Source: Hymenobacter setariae
GTDB lineage: Bacteria > Bacteroidota > Bacteroidia > Cytophagales > Hymenobacteraceae
Direction of reading: 5' to 3'
Length of the DNA: 64,000 nucleotides
NCBI RefSeq assembly: GCF_007713685.1
Contig: NZ_VMRJ01000001.1
Span: 912,129-976,128, forward strand
Shown here: positions 1 through 8,058 of the stretch, one piece after another
How the letters are laid out: each line of letters opens with the position of its first letter
How positions within the stretch are numbered: position 1 is the stretch's first letter
Program-made: the position numbers and the translations under genes
The notes under the pieces: generated by a model
What the model was told of the DNA's origin: nothing
The model's database searches: none
The model's input: the letters and a program-made list of their open reading frames with translations, nothing else

Positions 1-159
1 CCCGTACTAAACCAAAAGCAGCGCGCCATCCGGGCACACCGCTCGCAGTTGGCGCCGGGCATCATCACCGACGACCCCAGCGGCTTTCTGCTGTCCGAAT
101 CTATGCTCGCGCATTTTGCCCAGCCTACCGAAGTCTTTCTAGAAGCTCCCACCTTATGA
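1..159 (+). CDS. PIG-L family deacetylase, C-terminal end only
   Basis: Only the last 52 codons lie in the window; the start is off the left edge. The readable end contains the string AIRAHRSQ, which resembles the C-terminal helix of PIG-L/LmbE-type zinc-dependent N-acetyl-sugar deacetylases. The stop codon overlaps the start of the next gene (ATGA at 156-159), so the two are translationally coupled. PIG-L genes often sit beside small SAM methyltransferases and family 2 glycosyltransferases, as here, which suggests a small glycoconjugate or secondary-metabolite cluster. The family call rests on a short fragment and on context. Confidence 0.6.
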   Translation, partial: PVLNQKQRAIRAHRSQLAPGIITDDPSGFLLSESMLAHFAQPTEVFLEAPTL

Positions 160-752
160 ACGAAAACCAACCCAATACCCTCGCGCCCGATTACTTCGAC
201 GACGTGTACCGGGCTAATACCGACCCCTGGCAGTTTGCGAGCAGCCCCTACGAGCGTGAAAAGTACGCGGCGACCTTAGCTGCCTTGCCCCGCCCCCACT
301 ACAATCGGGCGTTTGAGATTGGCGGCTCTATTGGGGTACTCACGGCCCAGCTGGCCCCGCTGTGCGACTACCTGCTGAGTGTAGATGTAAGCGAGGCAGC
401 CCTGGCCCAAGCCAAGCAGCGCTGCGCAAGCTTGCCGCAGGTGGAGGTCAAGAAGATGCAGGTGCCCAACGAATTTCCAGAAGGCGAGTTTGACCTGATA
501 CTAGTGTCGGAAGTGGGCTACTACCTCTCGCCGGCCGACTTGGCCCGCGCCGCCGACCAAATGCTGGCGGCCCTGCCAACTGGTGGCCAGCTTCTGCTAG
601 TGCATTGGACCCCCGTTGTGCCCGATTATCCCCAGACCGGCGATGAAGTGCACGAATTTTTCTTAGCCAAAGCCCAGCCAGATGGCCCGCTACGCCACCT
701 CACGGGCCAGCGGCACGACAAGTACCGGCTCGATTTGCTAGAGAAAAACTAG
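156..752 (+). CDS. Class I SAM-dependent methyltransferase, NodS-like
   Basis: This 198-residue protein has a Rossmann-type methyltransferase fold. Motif I reads FEIGGSIGVLT at about residues 53-63, the acidic end of beta 2 is in LLSVDVS, and the motif IV region is DLILVSEVGYYL. The N-terminal pattern YFDDVYRANTDPW followed by SPYEREKY is characteristic of the NodS-like family that methylates amino-sugars or other nitrogen-containing acceptors. The start overlaps the stop of the upstream PIG-L gene, which fits a deacetylate-then-methylate pathway. A perfect hairpin follows the stop. The exact substrate cannot be read from the sequence. Confidence 0.85.
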   Translation: MNENQPNTLAPDYFDDVYRANTDPWQFASSPYEREKYAATLAALPRPHYNRAFEIGGSIGVLTAQLAPLCDYLLSVDVSEAALAQAKQRCASLPQVEVKKMQVPNEFPEGEFDLILVSEVGYYLSPADLARAADQMLAALPTGGQLLLVHWTPVVPDYPQTGDEVHEFFLAKAQPDGPLRHLTGQRHDKYRLDLLEKN

Positions 753-780
753 CCTAGATTTCTACGATTGCCACAAGTAA

Positions 781-833
781 AAAGGCTCATGGGTTGGGCA
801 GCGCACGGTGCGCTGCCCAACCCATGAGCCTTT
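781..833. terminator. Long perfect hairpin between convergent genes
   Basis: A 26-bp perfect inverted repeat (781-806 and 808-833) with a single central base lies between the methyltransferase and the convergent glycosyltransferase. The A-rich start and T-rich end allow termination in either direction. It is one of several unusually long perfect hairpins in this window. Confidence 0.75.
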
Positions 834-877
834 CCTATTCTATTCCGCGTTAGCGGCGGCCGAGCTATCAGCCAGCG

Positions 878-2188
878 CTAGCAATAGTTCTCTCCTTGGC
901 GCACGGCCTGGCGCAACCAAGCCAAAGCTTCGCTGAGCGGCACGCGGGTATCGTAAGGCTGCTCTAGTATGGCGCTGGCGCGGGTGCCCAGCACCCATTC
1001 CCAAAACGCTCCGAATGACTGGGCGGCATGCAGCCTATCATACATATCTCCGGCCTGCACGCGCAGCATCAGGGCCCATTCGCGGAAGCCTGCGGGCGTG
1101 GGTTGGCTGCGCTGCTGCCAGTAGGCACGCAGCTCGCGACGAGCCTGCCATAAGGCGGCGAGCTGGCGCGGACACTCTACCTCAGGCTCACGCTGCTCTT
1201 GGGCATTGGCAGCCCACTCACGCAGCTGCCACGACAGCCCCACCTCTACGCGGCCTTGTTGGCGGGCCGAGGTGCTCACGCGCACCCTAGGGCTGTGGCG
1301 CACGGGCAGGTCGTGGCGGCACAGGGCGCGCCACAAGGCTTCGTCTTCGAGGTAGCGCACCACGGGCAGGCCGCCTACTTGGCGGTAAGCCGCTACGGTA
1401 AGCGCCAGGCTGGCGCCAAAATGCTGGTGGTGGCGGGGCCAAGGGTCATGCTGGCAGGGGTCGAGCAGGCACTCTAGCTGGTTGCGCAGCAAGTGGTAAG
1501 TAGCATCGCGAAGCTGGGTGCGGCGCACGGCCAGCGCGTCGCTCACCAAGGGCTCGCTACACGGGTTTATGGCTACTAGCTCTTCGGGCTCAGGGTCGTC
1601 GGGGCGGGTGAGGATGCGCCCACCTACGGCCGCGGCACCGGCCGCTACTTCGGCCTGGCAGGCGGCGAGCCAGTCGGGTGCTACCAGAGTATCGGCATCG
1701 GTGCTGAGAATGAGGCCATTGGGGCCGGCAGTCAGCTCTAAGCGCTGGGCGGCGGCATCCATAAGCAGGCGGCGCGCTTGGCCTACGTGGGCTAGCTCGC
1801 CGGGCAGTTGGAGTTCGGCCACGTGCAGCGCCAAGCCGGGGTAGCAATACGCCAGCTGGCGCACCACGGCGGCGGTGTGGTCTTGGCAGTTGTTGGCCAG
1901 CACGATTATCTCTAGGCACCCTAGGGACAGGGGCGTGCCGTCGAGCGCAGTTTGGGTAGCCAGCGCAGCCAGGGTAGCGGGTAGGTGATGCGCCTCATCC
2001 TTGGCCGGAATGATAACGCAAGCCCGCAACTCGGGGGCAGGCGGGGGCAGCTGGCGCCACAAGGCACGCGCTAGTTGCGCGGGCGTGGTGAGGGGCCGTG
2101 GTAGCCGGGCTTGCCGAGGCAGCAGTGCTGGGGTGGCCATGGCTTCACGCGTGGCGTGAAAACGGGCGGGCGTAGCAAGATTGCTCAT
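878..2188 (-). CDS. Family 2 glycosyltransferase
   Basis: The 436-residue protein has a GT-A nucleotide-diphospho-sugar transferase domain. ACVIIPAKDEAHHL begins the first strand at about residue 56, IIVLANNCQDHT follows, and STDADTLV supplies the DxD metal-binding motif at about residue 165. There is no obvious membrane segment. The roughly 130-residue C-terminal part is arginine- and tryptophan-rich and has no recognised domain. It converges on the NodS-like methyltransferase and probably belongs to the same glycoconjugate cluster. The acceptor is unknown. Confidence 0.85.
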   Translation of the reverse strand: MSNLATPARFHATREAMATPALLPRQARLPRPLTTPAQLARALWRQLPPPAPELRACVIIPAKDEAHHLPATLAALATQTALDGTPLSLGCLEIIVLANNCQDHTAAVVRQLAYCYPGLALHVAELQLPGELAHVGQARRLLMDAAAQRLELTAGPNGLILSTDADTLVAPDWLAACQAEVAAGAAAVGGRILTRPDDPEPEELVAINPCSEPLVSDALAVRRTQLRDATYHLLRNQLECLLDPCQHDPWPRHHQHFGASLALTVAAYRQVGGLPVVRYLEDEALWRALCRHDLPVRHSPRVRVSTSARQQGRVEVGLSWQLREWAANAQEQREPEVECPRQLAALWQARRELRAYWQQRSQPTPAGFREWALMLRVQAGDMYDRLHAAQSFGAFWEWVLGTRASAILEQPYDTRVPLSEALAWLRQAVRQGENYC

Positions 2189-2405
2189 AGGGTAGTAGGT
2201 GTACGCCCCTTTGCACGCCCAGGATAGGCCACTACTTGGTTATGAGACCCAAACAACTCGCGTTATAAGCTCAGTGGCTTCAAAATGAGCTGGGTATTTT
2301 ACTAAAAAGCAACTGTTTAGCAAAATCCAATTTTTCATAAAAAAACTAGTATTATTAGTCACAATAAACCTCAAGCAGTAGCGAGAGTCAACTGGGCACC
2401 TAGGC

Positions 2406-2444
2406 AAAAAAGCCACGCAACCGAGGAGGCTACGTGGCTTTTTT
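2406..2444. terminator. Rho-independent terminator
   Basis: The hairpin pairs AAAAAAGCCACG with CGTGGCTTTTTT around a loop of about 15 bases. It lies 38 bases past the stop of the minus-strand BamA-like gene and can work in both directions. The remaining 2189-2405 stretch is AT-rich upstream sequence of the glycosyltransferase, with no gene recognised. Confidence 0.75.
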
Positions 2445-2481
2445 GGCGTCAGTCTTAGGCGCGGGAGTCTTTTAGCTAGCT

Positions 2482-3699
2482 TTAGAAAGCTTCGCCAATG
2501 GCGAAGTAGAAGCCGGGGTCGGTGCCAAAGGCGTAGTCAAAGCGTAGGTTCACGCGGTCGCGCCGGATGAAGTTGAAGCGTGCTCCTACGCCGCCCGCCG
2601 TGTGAATGCCGCCGAAGGTGTAGTCGCTGATATTATAGCCCACTTGCCCCACGCCTAGGAAGGCAGCGGCATCGAGGCGCCAGAACAGGTGCTGGCGCAG
2701 TTCGGCCTGGGCGGTCATCATCTGGCGGTCGCGGTAGCGTTGCTCGTAGATGCCGCGCATCAGGTTGGCGTTGTCGTAGAGCGTGCCGCCTAGGTTAGCG
2801 CCGAGGCCAGCCAGCGCATGCCACGGCACTGTACCCGAGTGGAATTGCCCGAGGTACTGCAGGGCCAGAATGGTTCTGTTGCCGAAGATGGGCTGAAAGT
2901 GGCGAGCGTCAATCTGGTAACGTACGAAGTTATAGTCCGAGCCGACGTACTTGCCATTGAACATCACCTGCAAGTCAAGCAAGTTGCCCCGCGAAGCTCC
3001 TAGGGCCACGTCACGCGTGTCGAGGGTAAACACCGGACCTAGGCCCGACACGCCAAAGTTTTGGCGCTGGCGCGCGTCGAGGCGAGGGTCGCCATCCTGA
3101 AAATAATTAGTGCCGCCAATCTCGTCGCCGTTGTCATTCACGCGGCCCGGCTGTGGCGCAATGTTGTACACCCGCGAAAAGCGGTACTGCAAGCCCACAA
3201 ACCGGTTGGGAGCGATGCTCTTCTGGAAACGCTGGTTGATAATGAACAGGTTGAAGTCCAGAAACGAGCGATTGCTATTCGATACATCGTTGCCGATGCC
3301 GAAGTAGTAGAGGCGGTTTTTGTAGGAGCTAACCTCGCCGTTGAGGTAAAACTTCTCGCCCGGCGAATAGATAGTGTGCACAAACTGGAGCAGGTTCTGG
3401 CTTTCCTGCGTGGTCCAGTACTGCACACGAGCGTTTGATGAGCGCGTGATGGTATCGGTGCCAAAGCGGCCGCTTAGCAGCCCACCCAGGCCGTAGCCAA
3501 AGCCCGTTTCCTGCTGATAAAACAGCACGGGGATAGGCAGAATCGTGATTCTCTTGGTCGGCTTAGGAATATTAACGGGCGGAGGGGGGGGCGTACCAGG
3601 CGTGCGGGTAGTATCGGGCTGGCCGGCTGGCAGGCCCTGGCCTTGGCTCACGAGCGACCCACCTAGTAACCCTGCCAGCAGCAGCGGAAAAATGCGCAT
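2482..3699 (-). CDS. BamA/TamA family outer membrane beta-barrel protein
   Basis: The 405-residue protein starts with a signal peptide (MRIFPLLLAGLLGGSLVSQG), followed by a proline-rich linker and a barrel of the bacterial surface antigen (D15/Omp85) type. Alternating aromatic strands such as QNLLQFVHTIY and NLRFDYAFG are visible, and the chain ends in phenylalanine, as outer membrane barrels do. No POTRA domains are present, so it is a stand-alone patatin- or Omp85-like barrel rather than BamA itself. It probably moves or inserts a surface component; the substrate is not known. Confidence 0.75.
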   Translation of the reverse strand: MRIFPLLLAGLLGGSLVSQGQGLPAGQPDTTRTPGTPPPPPVNIPKPTKRITILPIPVLFYQQETGFGYGLGGLLSGRFGTDTITRSSNARVQYWTTQESQNLLQFVHTIYSPGEKFYLNGEVSSYKNRLYYFGIGNDVSNSNRSFLDFNLFIINQRFQKSIAPNRFVGLQYRFSRVYNIAPQPGRVNDNGDEIGGTNYFQDGDPRLDARQRQNFGVSGLGPVFTLDTRDVALGASRGNLLDLQVMFNGKYVGSDYNFVRYQIDARHFQPIFGNRTILALQYLGQFHSGTVPWHALAGLGANLGGTLYDNANLMRGIYEQRYRDRQMMTAQAELRQHLFWRLDAAAFLGVGQVGYNISDYTFGGIHTAGGVGARFNFIRRDRVNLRFDYAFGTDPGFYFAIGEAF

Positions 3700-3839
3700 A
3701 TATAAAGATGAAGAAAAGAAGTAGTGAGGGCCTCAACGGAATTAGGGGCCTGCTGGTTGGCCCCTACCCACCCAGGTGCCCGGCCAATCCGCAAGCCCAA
3801 CCAGAAAATCGCGCTAATTCTCTACGTTTCAAGGCGCCT

Positions 3840-4742
3840 TTACGCCAGCAACATGCTCAATACACCGGCCAGCATAATGCCCTTGCACCACGCGCTAAGT
3901 TGCCGAAAATGCCGGCGGCGGTCGGCGCGCCACAGCAGGCGGCCTAGCCACACCAGCGGCAAAAGCACTAGCAGCAGCAGCCAAGCACCTAGGGCCCAGC
4001 GCCCTAGGCTTATTAGCTCATAGGCCGCGCCTAGCACCAGCACGCCCAGGCACGCTAGAAAGCCGCCGGCCACCCACTTGCTGCGCACCACACCCCACAC
4101 AAGTGGCAGGGTGTGGCAGTCGTGCTGCGCATCGCCGCGCATGTCTTCAATATCTTTTACTATTTCGCGCACCGCAGTGAGCAAAAAAGCCGCCAGTGCA
4201 TACAGCCACACGGCTTTTTGGCCTGTCAGCAGTTGCAGCTCGGGCAGCAGCACTAGCGCCGCCGTGAGGGTGGCGATGCTGACGTTGCCTACCAGCGCCA
4301 CGCGCTTGAAGCGGGCCGAGTAGCCCCACAGCAGCAGCGCTGCCCCGAGGGTCACAAGCCCCAGCCGCCACGACAACGCCGCGGCCAGCACTACCCCTAC
4401 CCCACTAAGCACCACGTGCGCCAGCATGGCCTTGCGCCGCCCTAGCAGCCGCCCCACCACCAGCCGGCTGGGCCGGTTGATAGCGTCGATTTTAACGTCG
4501 TAGTAATCATTGATGATATAGCCTGCGGCGGCTACCAGCAGCGCCGCCACCACCAGCAGCCCAAAGCTGGGCGCCAGCAGCGCCGCCCCGAGCGGCCGGC
4601 CGGGCTGCAATAGTGGCCCGCGCACCAGCACCAGGCTTAGCAGCATGATGGCCAAGTTGGGCCACCGCACCAGCCCTGGCAGTGCCCGCAGCAGCGGCCC
4701 GGGCGGGGCCGTCGGGTCAGGAGTGGGGCGGGCAGAAAACAT
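3840..4742 (-). CDS. UbiA family prenyltransferase
   Basis: This integral membrane protein of about 300 residues has around eight hydrophobic segments. It has both aspartate-rich UbiA motifs: NDYYDVKID, followed by NRPSRLVVGR, and KDIEDMRGD later. The family transfers polyprenyl groups to phenolic or glycerol-phosphate acceptors. In Bacteroidota this subgroup is often annotated as geranylgeranylglycerol-phosphate geranylgeranyltransferase. The start is placed at 4742 (MFSARPTPDP), because a longer reading to 4808 would add 22 basic residues and come within a few bases of the terminator of the next gene. The exact substrate is inferred. Confidence 0.8.
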   Translation of the reverse strand: MFSARPTPDPTAPPGPLLRALPGLVRWPNLAIMLLSLVLVRGPLLQPGRPLGAALLAPSFGLLVVAALLVAAAGYIINDYYDVKIDAINRPSRLVVGRLLGRRKAMLAHVVLSGVGVVLAAALSWRLGLVTLGAALLLWGYSARFKRVALVGNVSIATLTAALVLLPELQLLTGQKAVWLYALAAFLLTAVREIVKDIEDMRGDAQHDCHTLPLVWGVVRSKWVAGGFLACLGVLVLGAAYELISLGRWALGAWLLLLVLLPLVWLGRLLWRADRRRHFRQLSAWCKGIMLAGVLSMLLA

Positions 4743-4817
4743 GATGCGCAGGAAAAGGGGCTTAAAGATACTAGTGCTGGCGCGCCGCAAGCAGCGCCTC
4801 CCCAGCACTACCCACGC

Positions 4818-4850
4818 AAAAAGCCCGACCTCCTTGCGGGGGCCGGGCTT
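4818..4850. terminator. Terminator of the Dps gene
   Basis: The sequence AAAAAGCCCG pairs with CGGGCTT across a GC-rich loop. It lies just past the stop of the minus-strand Dps gene and upstream of the UbiA gene. Confidence 0.65.
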
Positions 4851-4878
4851 CTATTAGGGTAGGCTTGCCTACCTAGGA

Positions 4879-5541
4879 CTATTCTGCGCGGGTGAGCGGC
4901 GACTCCACTACGTGCTCCGACACGAACCACACTTGCAGTTCGTTGGCACGCATCACGTCACTTACTACGAGGTCATTGGTGCCATCGTCGCCCGACTCGT
5001 CGGCCTTCTTAGCATACTCGTGGCAGTTTTTCAGGATAATCTGGTGGGCTTCCAGCAGACGCGAAATCTGTACAGGAGCTTCTTCACGGTCGCGCGGGGG
5101 GCGCGGAATGCTCGTGATTTCGGCCACGTCGAAGGCCATTGCTACGGCCACGCCGCCCAGAATCTGGATGCGCTCTGCAATGGTGTCTACTAGCTCGGCT
5201 TGCTCCTCGTAGTGTTTGTCGAACAGCAGGTGCAGCTGGTAGAACGTAGGGCCTACTACCTGCCAGTGGCTTTTCTTATACAAGTCGCGCAGGCTGATGG
5301 TGTCAGCCAGCAACTGATTGAGCATCTGCACGCTCTCTAGACGCACATGGTCATCGAGGCCGATGGGCAGGCGCTGGCTTACAGTGCCAAAGCGCTGCGT
5401 GGGGTTAGGTGCCTTTATCTGCTGGTTAAGAATCGGCTGCACGTTCACGGCCGAGTTCGTTTGGGGCTCACCGGCTCCTTTCATCGAAGTCAGGCCGCTT
5501 TGGTTGTCTTTTTTGGGGTGTGCTTGGGCGTCGGTAGCCAT
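4879..5541 (-). CDS. dps: Dps-family ferritin-like DNA protection protein
   Basis: The protein has about 220 residues from MATDAQAHP. The ferritin-like core begins near residue 65 and shows the Dps signature: KSHWQVVG with the ferroxidase histidine, then LLFDKHYEEQAELVDTIAERI with the acidic ligands, then a helical C-terminus. Dps dodecamers oxidise and store iron and shield DNA in starvation and oxidative stress. The N-terminal extension of about 60 polar residues (Q, N and P rich) is much longer than in classical Dps. It may bind DNA or be disordered. Translation could begin eight codons earlier (5565), but MFIQLLCS is an unlikely start for a cytoplasmic protein. Confidence 0.85.
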   Translation of the reverse strand: MATDAQAHPKKDNQSGLTSMKGAGEPQTNSAVNVQPILNQQIKAPNPTQRFGTVSQRLPIGLDDHVRLESVQMLNQLLADTISLRDLYKKSHWQVVGPTFYQLHLLFDKHYEEQAELVDTIAERIQILGGVAVAMAFDVAEITSIPRPPRDREEAPVQISRLLEAHQIILKNCHEYAKKADESGDDGTNDLVVSDVMRANELQVWFVSEHVVESPLTRAE

Positions 5542-5772
5542 AGAACAAAGAAGTTGGATAAACAAAAGGAACGCAGCGCCTAGGTCGGGCCGGGGCCCGC
5601 GGGTGGCTGGCTGCTGGGCTATCTACGTAAGGCTACCGCCGAAGTTGGGATAAATTCCTTTCTTTAGTGCAGTTTTTGCCCCGGCCGTCACCACCCCGGT
5701 TTTCTTACCCATAGCGGCACTTTACTCTTAAAACTCCGCTTTCTACTCCTACTATATTACTGTATCTGCCTG

Positions 5773-6312
5773 ATGGCTTTTCCTTTTTTTGGCGACGATA
5801 AATCAACCGTAGCCCGCTTGCTCGCCACCCTGCCCCAGCAGGGCCGGCTCGAATGGATAGGCCTGCGCCCAGCCCGTCGCGCCGAACTGCTAGCCGTGCC
5901 CGAGGCCGAGGTGCTCACCGACCAGCGCTTGGCCGGCGACCATGCCAGCCCCAAGCCCGGCGGCAAACGCCAGCTCACTATCATTCAGCACGAGCATCTA
6001 GGTGCAGTAGCAGGCTACCTAGGGCTGCCCGAGCCGGTGGCACCAGGCCGCCTGCGGCGCAACTTGGTGGTGAGCGGCCTGAACCTGCTGGCCCTCAAAG
6101 GCCGCCAAATTCAAATCGGCGAGGAAGTGTTGCTCGACATCACCGGCGAGTGCCACCCCTGCTCACGCATGGAGGAAGAACTGGGCCCCGGCGGCTACAA
6201 CGCCATGCGCGGGCACGGTGGCCTCACAGCGCACATTGCGCAGGGCGGCATTATTCGGGTAGGCGATGCCGTGCGGGTAGTGGTGCCGCCTAGCCCGAGT
6301 GCCGCGCCCTAG
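5773..6312 (+). CDS. MOSC domain-containing protein
   Basis: The 179-residue protein is a stand-alone MOSC domain (molybdenum cofactor sulfurase C-terminal). Visible family features include LRRNLVVSGLNLLAL and the cysteine-containing segment GECHPCSRMEEELGPGGYNAM followed by GGLTAHIAQGGIIRVGD. MOSC proteins bind the molybdenum cofactor or carry sulfur through this cysteine. No molybdoenzyme gene is nearby, so the physiological partner is unknown. It converges on rtcB, separated by a terminator. Confidence 0.85.
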   Translation: MAFPFFGDDKSTVARLLATLPQQGRLEWIGLRPARRAELLAVPEAEVLTDQRLAGDHASPKPGGKRQLTIIQHEHLGAVAGYLGLPEPVAPGRLRRNLVVSGLNLLALKGRQIQIGEEVLLDITGECHPCSRMEEELGPGGYNAMRGHGGLTAHIAQGGIIRVGDAVRVVVPPSPSAAP

Positions 6313-6333
6313 GCACCTAGGCAGGCACAAAAA

Positions 6334-6361
6334 AAAGCCTTCACCAAAGGAGAAGGCCTTT
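6334..6361. terminator. Bidirectional terminator between MOSC and rtcB
   Basis: AAAGCCTTC pairs with GAAGGCCTTT, with an A run before and a T-rich end after. It serves the plus-strand MOSC gene and possibly the end of the minus-strand RNA operon. Confidence 0.7.
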
Positions 6362-6444
6362 CTACTTATGAAAACACGACTCCAAAGAGCCTGCCCCATT
6401 TACGCGGCGGGCAGACTAGCCGGATTTAGCGGGGCCGGAAATAA

Positions 6445-7845
6445 TCAGGCCCCGTCCATGCGCACGATTTTGGGCGTGAAGGAGCCTAGGACATCTACCA
6501 ATTCGCGCTGGCTGGCCATCACAGTATGAATGTCTTTGTAAGCCATCGGGGCTTCGTCGAGGCCGCCACCAATGAGCTCCACACCATAGTCGGCGAGGTG
6601 GCGGCGCACCTCGGCTTCGCCTAGTTCGGCCTTGGCGCGGGTGCGCGACAGCAGGCGCCCCGCCCCATGTGAGGCTGAGGCTAGCGACGCCGGTACCCCG
6701 CGCCCACGCACAATAAAGCCGGGCGCCGTCATGGAGCCGGGAATTATGCCGAGCACGCCCGCGCCGGCCGGTGTGGCGCCCTTGCGATGTGTAATGACCT
6801 CGCGGCCATCGGCTAGCGTTTCTTTCCAGGCAAAGTTGTGGTGGTTTTCCACTTTCGCCAGGGGTTTCTCACCCAAGGCTTTGGCTAGGCGCCGGTGTAT
6901 CTGCTCGTGGCAGGCCGAAGCATAGTCGCCGGCAAGGGTCATGGCGGCCCAATACTCCTGGCCAGCCTCAGTGTCGAGGCCCAGCCAGGCCAGGTATTGG
7001 GCTTCGGCGGGCAGCTTGCACACATCGCGGGCCAGGCCGGTGTAGTGATTCGCCACACTCGCGCCCAGGCCGCGCGAGCCCGAGTGCGAAAGCACGCCTA
7101 CGTACTGGCCCAAGGGCAACCCTAGGTCGTTGGTCGGGTCGGTGATTTCGACCAGCCCAAACTCCACAAAGTGGTTGCCCGAGCCCGAGGTGCCGATTTG
7201 CTCCACGGCTGTGGCGTGCTTGTTTTTCAGAAACGGTACCGTCGCAAATTCGTCGCGCTCCAGCACGTCGTGCCCTAGGCGCTGGCCACGGTCCCAGCCA
7301 CGCCCGCCGCCAAAGCGAGTGTTGGCAAGCAGCAAATTGCGCAGCTCCTGGGTACGCTGCCCTAGGTACTTAGCCGGCAGGTCAAACACCGAGAGCGCCA
7401 TGCGGCAGCCAATGTCCACGCCCACGGCGTAGGGAATCACTGCGTTATCGGTAGCCAGCACGCCCCCGATGGGCAGGCCGTAGCCGTGGTGGGCGTCGGG
7501 CATGAGGGCGCCGGCCACCGTCACGGGCAGTTTCATGGCCGTTTCCATCTGGTGGATGGCGCCTTGCTCGATGTGCTCGGCCCCGAAGGTGGCGTACTCC
7601 TTGCGCGGCACCAGCGCCACGTGCCGCGACGGGGCCGGCAAGAGTGCGGCCGCCGTGTGGCTCCAAGCCAGGTCGGTGAGGTAGTCGGTGGGGTTAGTCA
7701 AGATGGTCTTGAGCAGCGCCAGCTGCTCGGTTTGGGGCAGGCGCTTGTGTTCTTTGCGCTGCAATTGCGCTAGCGCCAGCCCGATAGCGCGGCCCTCGGG
7801 AAACCCGAGCTGCCGCAAGTCATTGCCACGTAGTTGTGAGGCCAT
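6445..7845 (-). CDS. rtcB: RtcB family RNA-splicing ligase
   Basis: The 466-residue protein is a manganese- and GTP-dependent ligase that joins RNA 2',3'-cyclic phosphate (or 3'-phosphate) ends to 5'-hydroxyl ends. Metal-binding motifs are DAHHGYG, the cysteine in VDIGCRM, GSGNHFVEFG and SHSGSRG. The guanylylated histidine is in SHGAGR at about residue 393. It is the last gene of the minus-strand RNA locus, after the TROVE, PARG, RNA-array and PcfJ segments. No rtcA cyclase and no rtcR regulator are present. The neighbouring permuted tRNA-like RNAs are plausible ligands or substrates, but that is inference. Confidence 0.93.
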   Translation of the reverse strand: MASQLRGNDLRQLGFPEGRAIGLALAQLQRKEHKRLPQTEQLALLKTILTNPTDYLTDLAWSHTAAALLPAPSRHVALVPRKEYATFGAEHIEQGAIHQMETAMKLPVTVAGALMPDAHHGYGLPIGGVLATDNAVIPYAVGVDIGCRMALSVFDLPAKYLGQRTQELRNLLLANTRFGGGRGWDRGQRLGHDVLERDEFATVPFLKNKHATAVEQIGTSGSGNHFVEFGLVEITDPTNDLGLPLGQYVGVLSHSGSRGLGASVANHYTGLARDVCKLPAEAQYLAWLGLDTEAGQEYWAAMTLAGDYASACHEQIHRRLAKALGEKPLAKVENHHNFAWKETLADGREVITHRKGATPAGAGVLGIIPGSMTAPGFIVRGRGVPASLASASHGAGRLLSRTRAKAELGEAEVRRHLADYGVELIGGGLDEAPMAYKDIHTVMASQRELVDVLGSFTPKIVRMDGA

Positions 7846-7943
7846 GAGTTTAATTATTAATGGTTAGTTAGTAATGGTTAATGACTAGTGGAACTGGCTG
7901 ATGAATGAACCATTAACCCTTGACAATTAACCATTAATGAAAA

Positions 7944-8027
7944 GCCGGAGCGATAAGCGGCCCGCGCAACGGGCCTAGGCAGGCCCGACGGGACAGGTCG
8001 GAGTAGCGCGGGCCTACGGCATCCGGC
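7944..8027 (-). ncRNA. Structured RNA unit H, related to the array but without a tRNA module
   Basis: Read on the minus strand, it starts with GCCGGA (8027-8022), then the conserved TGCCGTA, then GGCCCGCGC. It ends with GCGCGGGCC, GCTTATCGC and TCCGGC. Both helices are perfect (6 and 9 bp), and the internal loop matches the array units further upstream in transcription. Inside are only two small hairpins. One is a 5-7-5 arm, CCGAC-CTGTCCC-GTCGG, whose loop has the form of an anticodon loop with GTC. The other is GGGCC-TGCCTA-GGCCC. No T arm, D arm or acceptor stem exists. It lies in the gap between the PcfJ and rtcB genes and is followed by a T run. Confidence 0.75.
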
Positions 8028-8058
8028 TGGTTTTTAGTTTGATATAGTTGAGACGGCG

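Noticed and set aside
3708..4023. Plus-strand frames next to the UbiA gene
   Set aside because: They are shadows of the UbiA coding strand with no start context or family.
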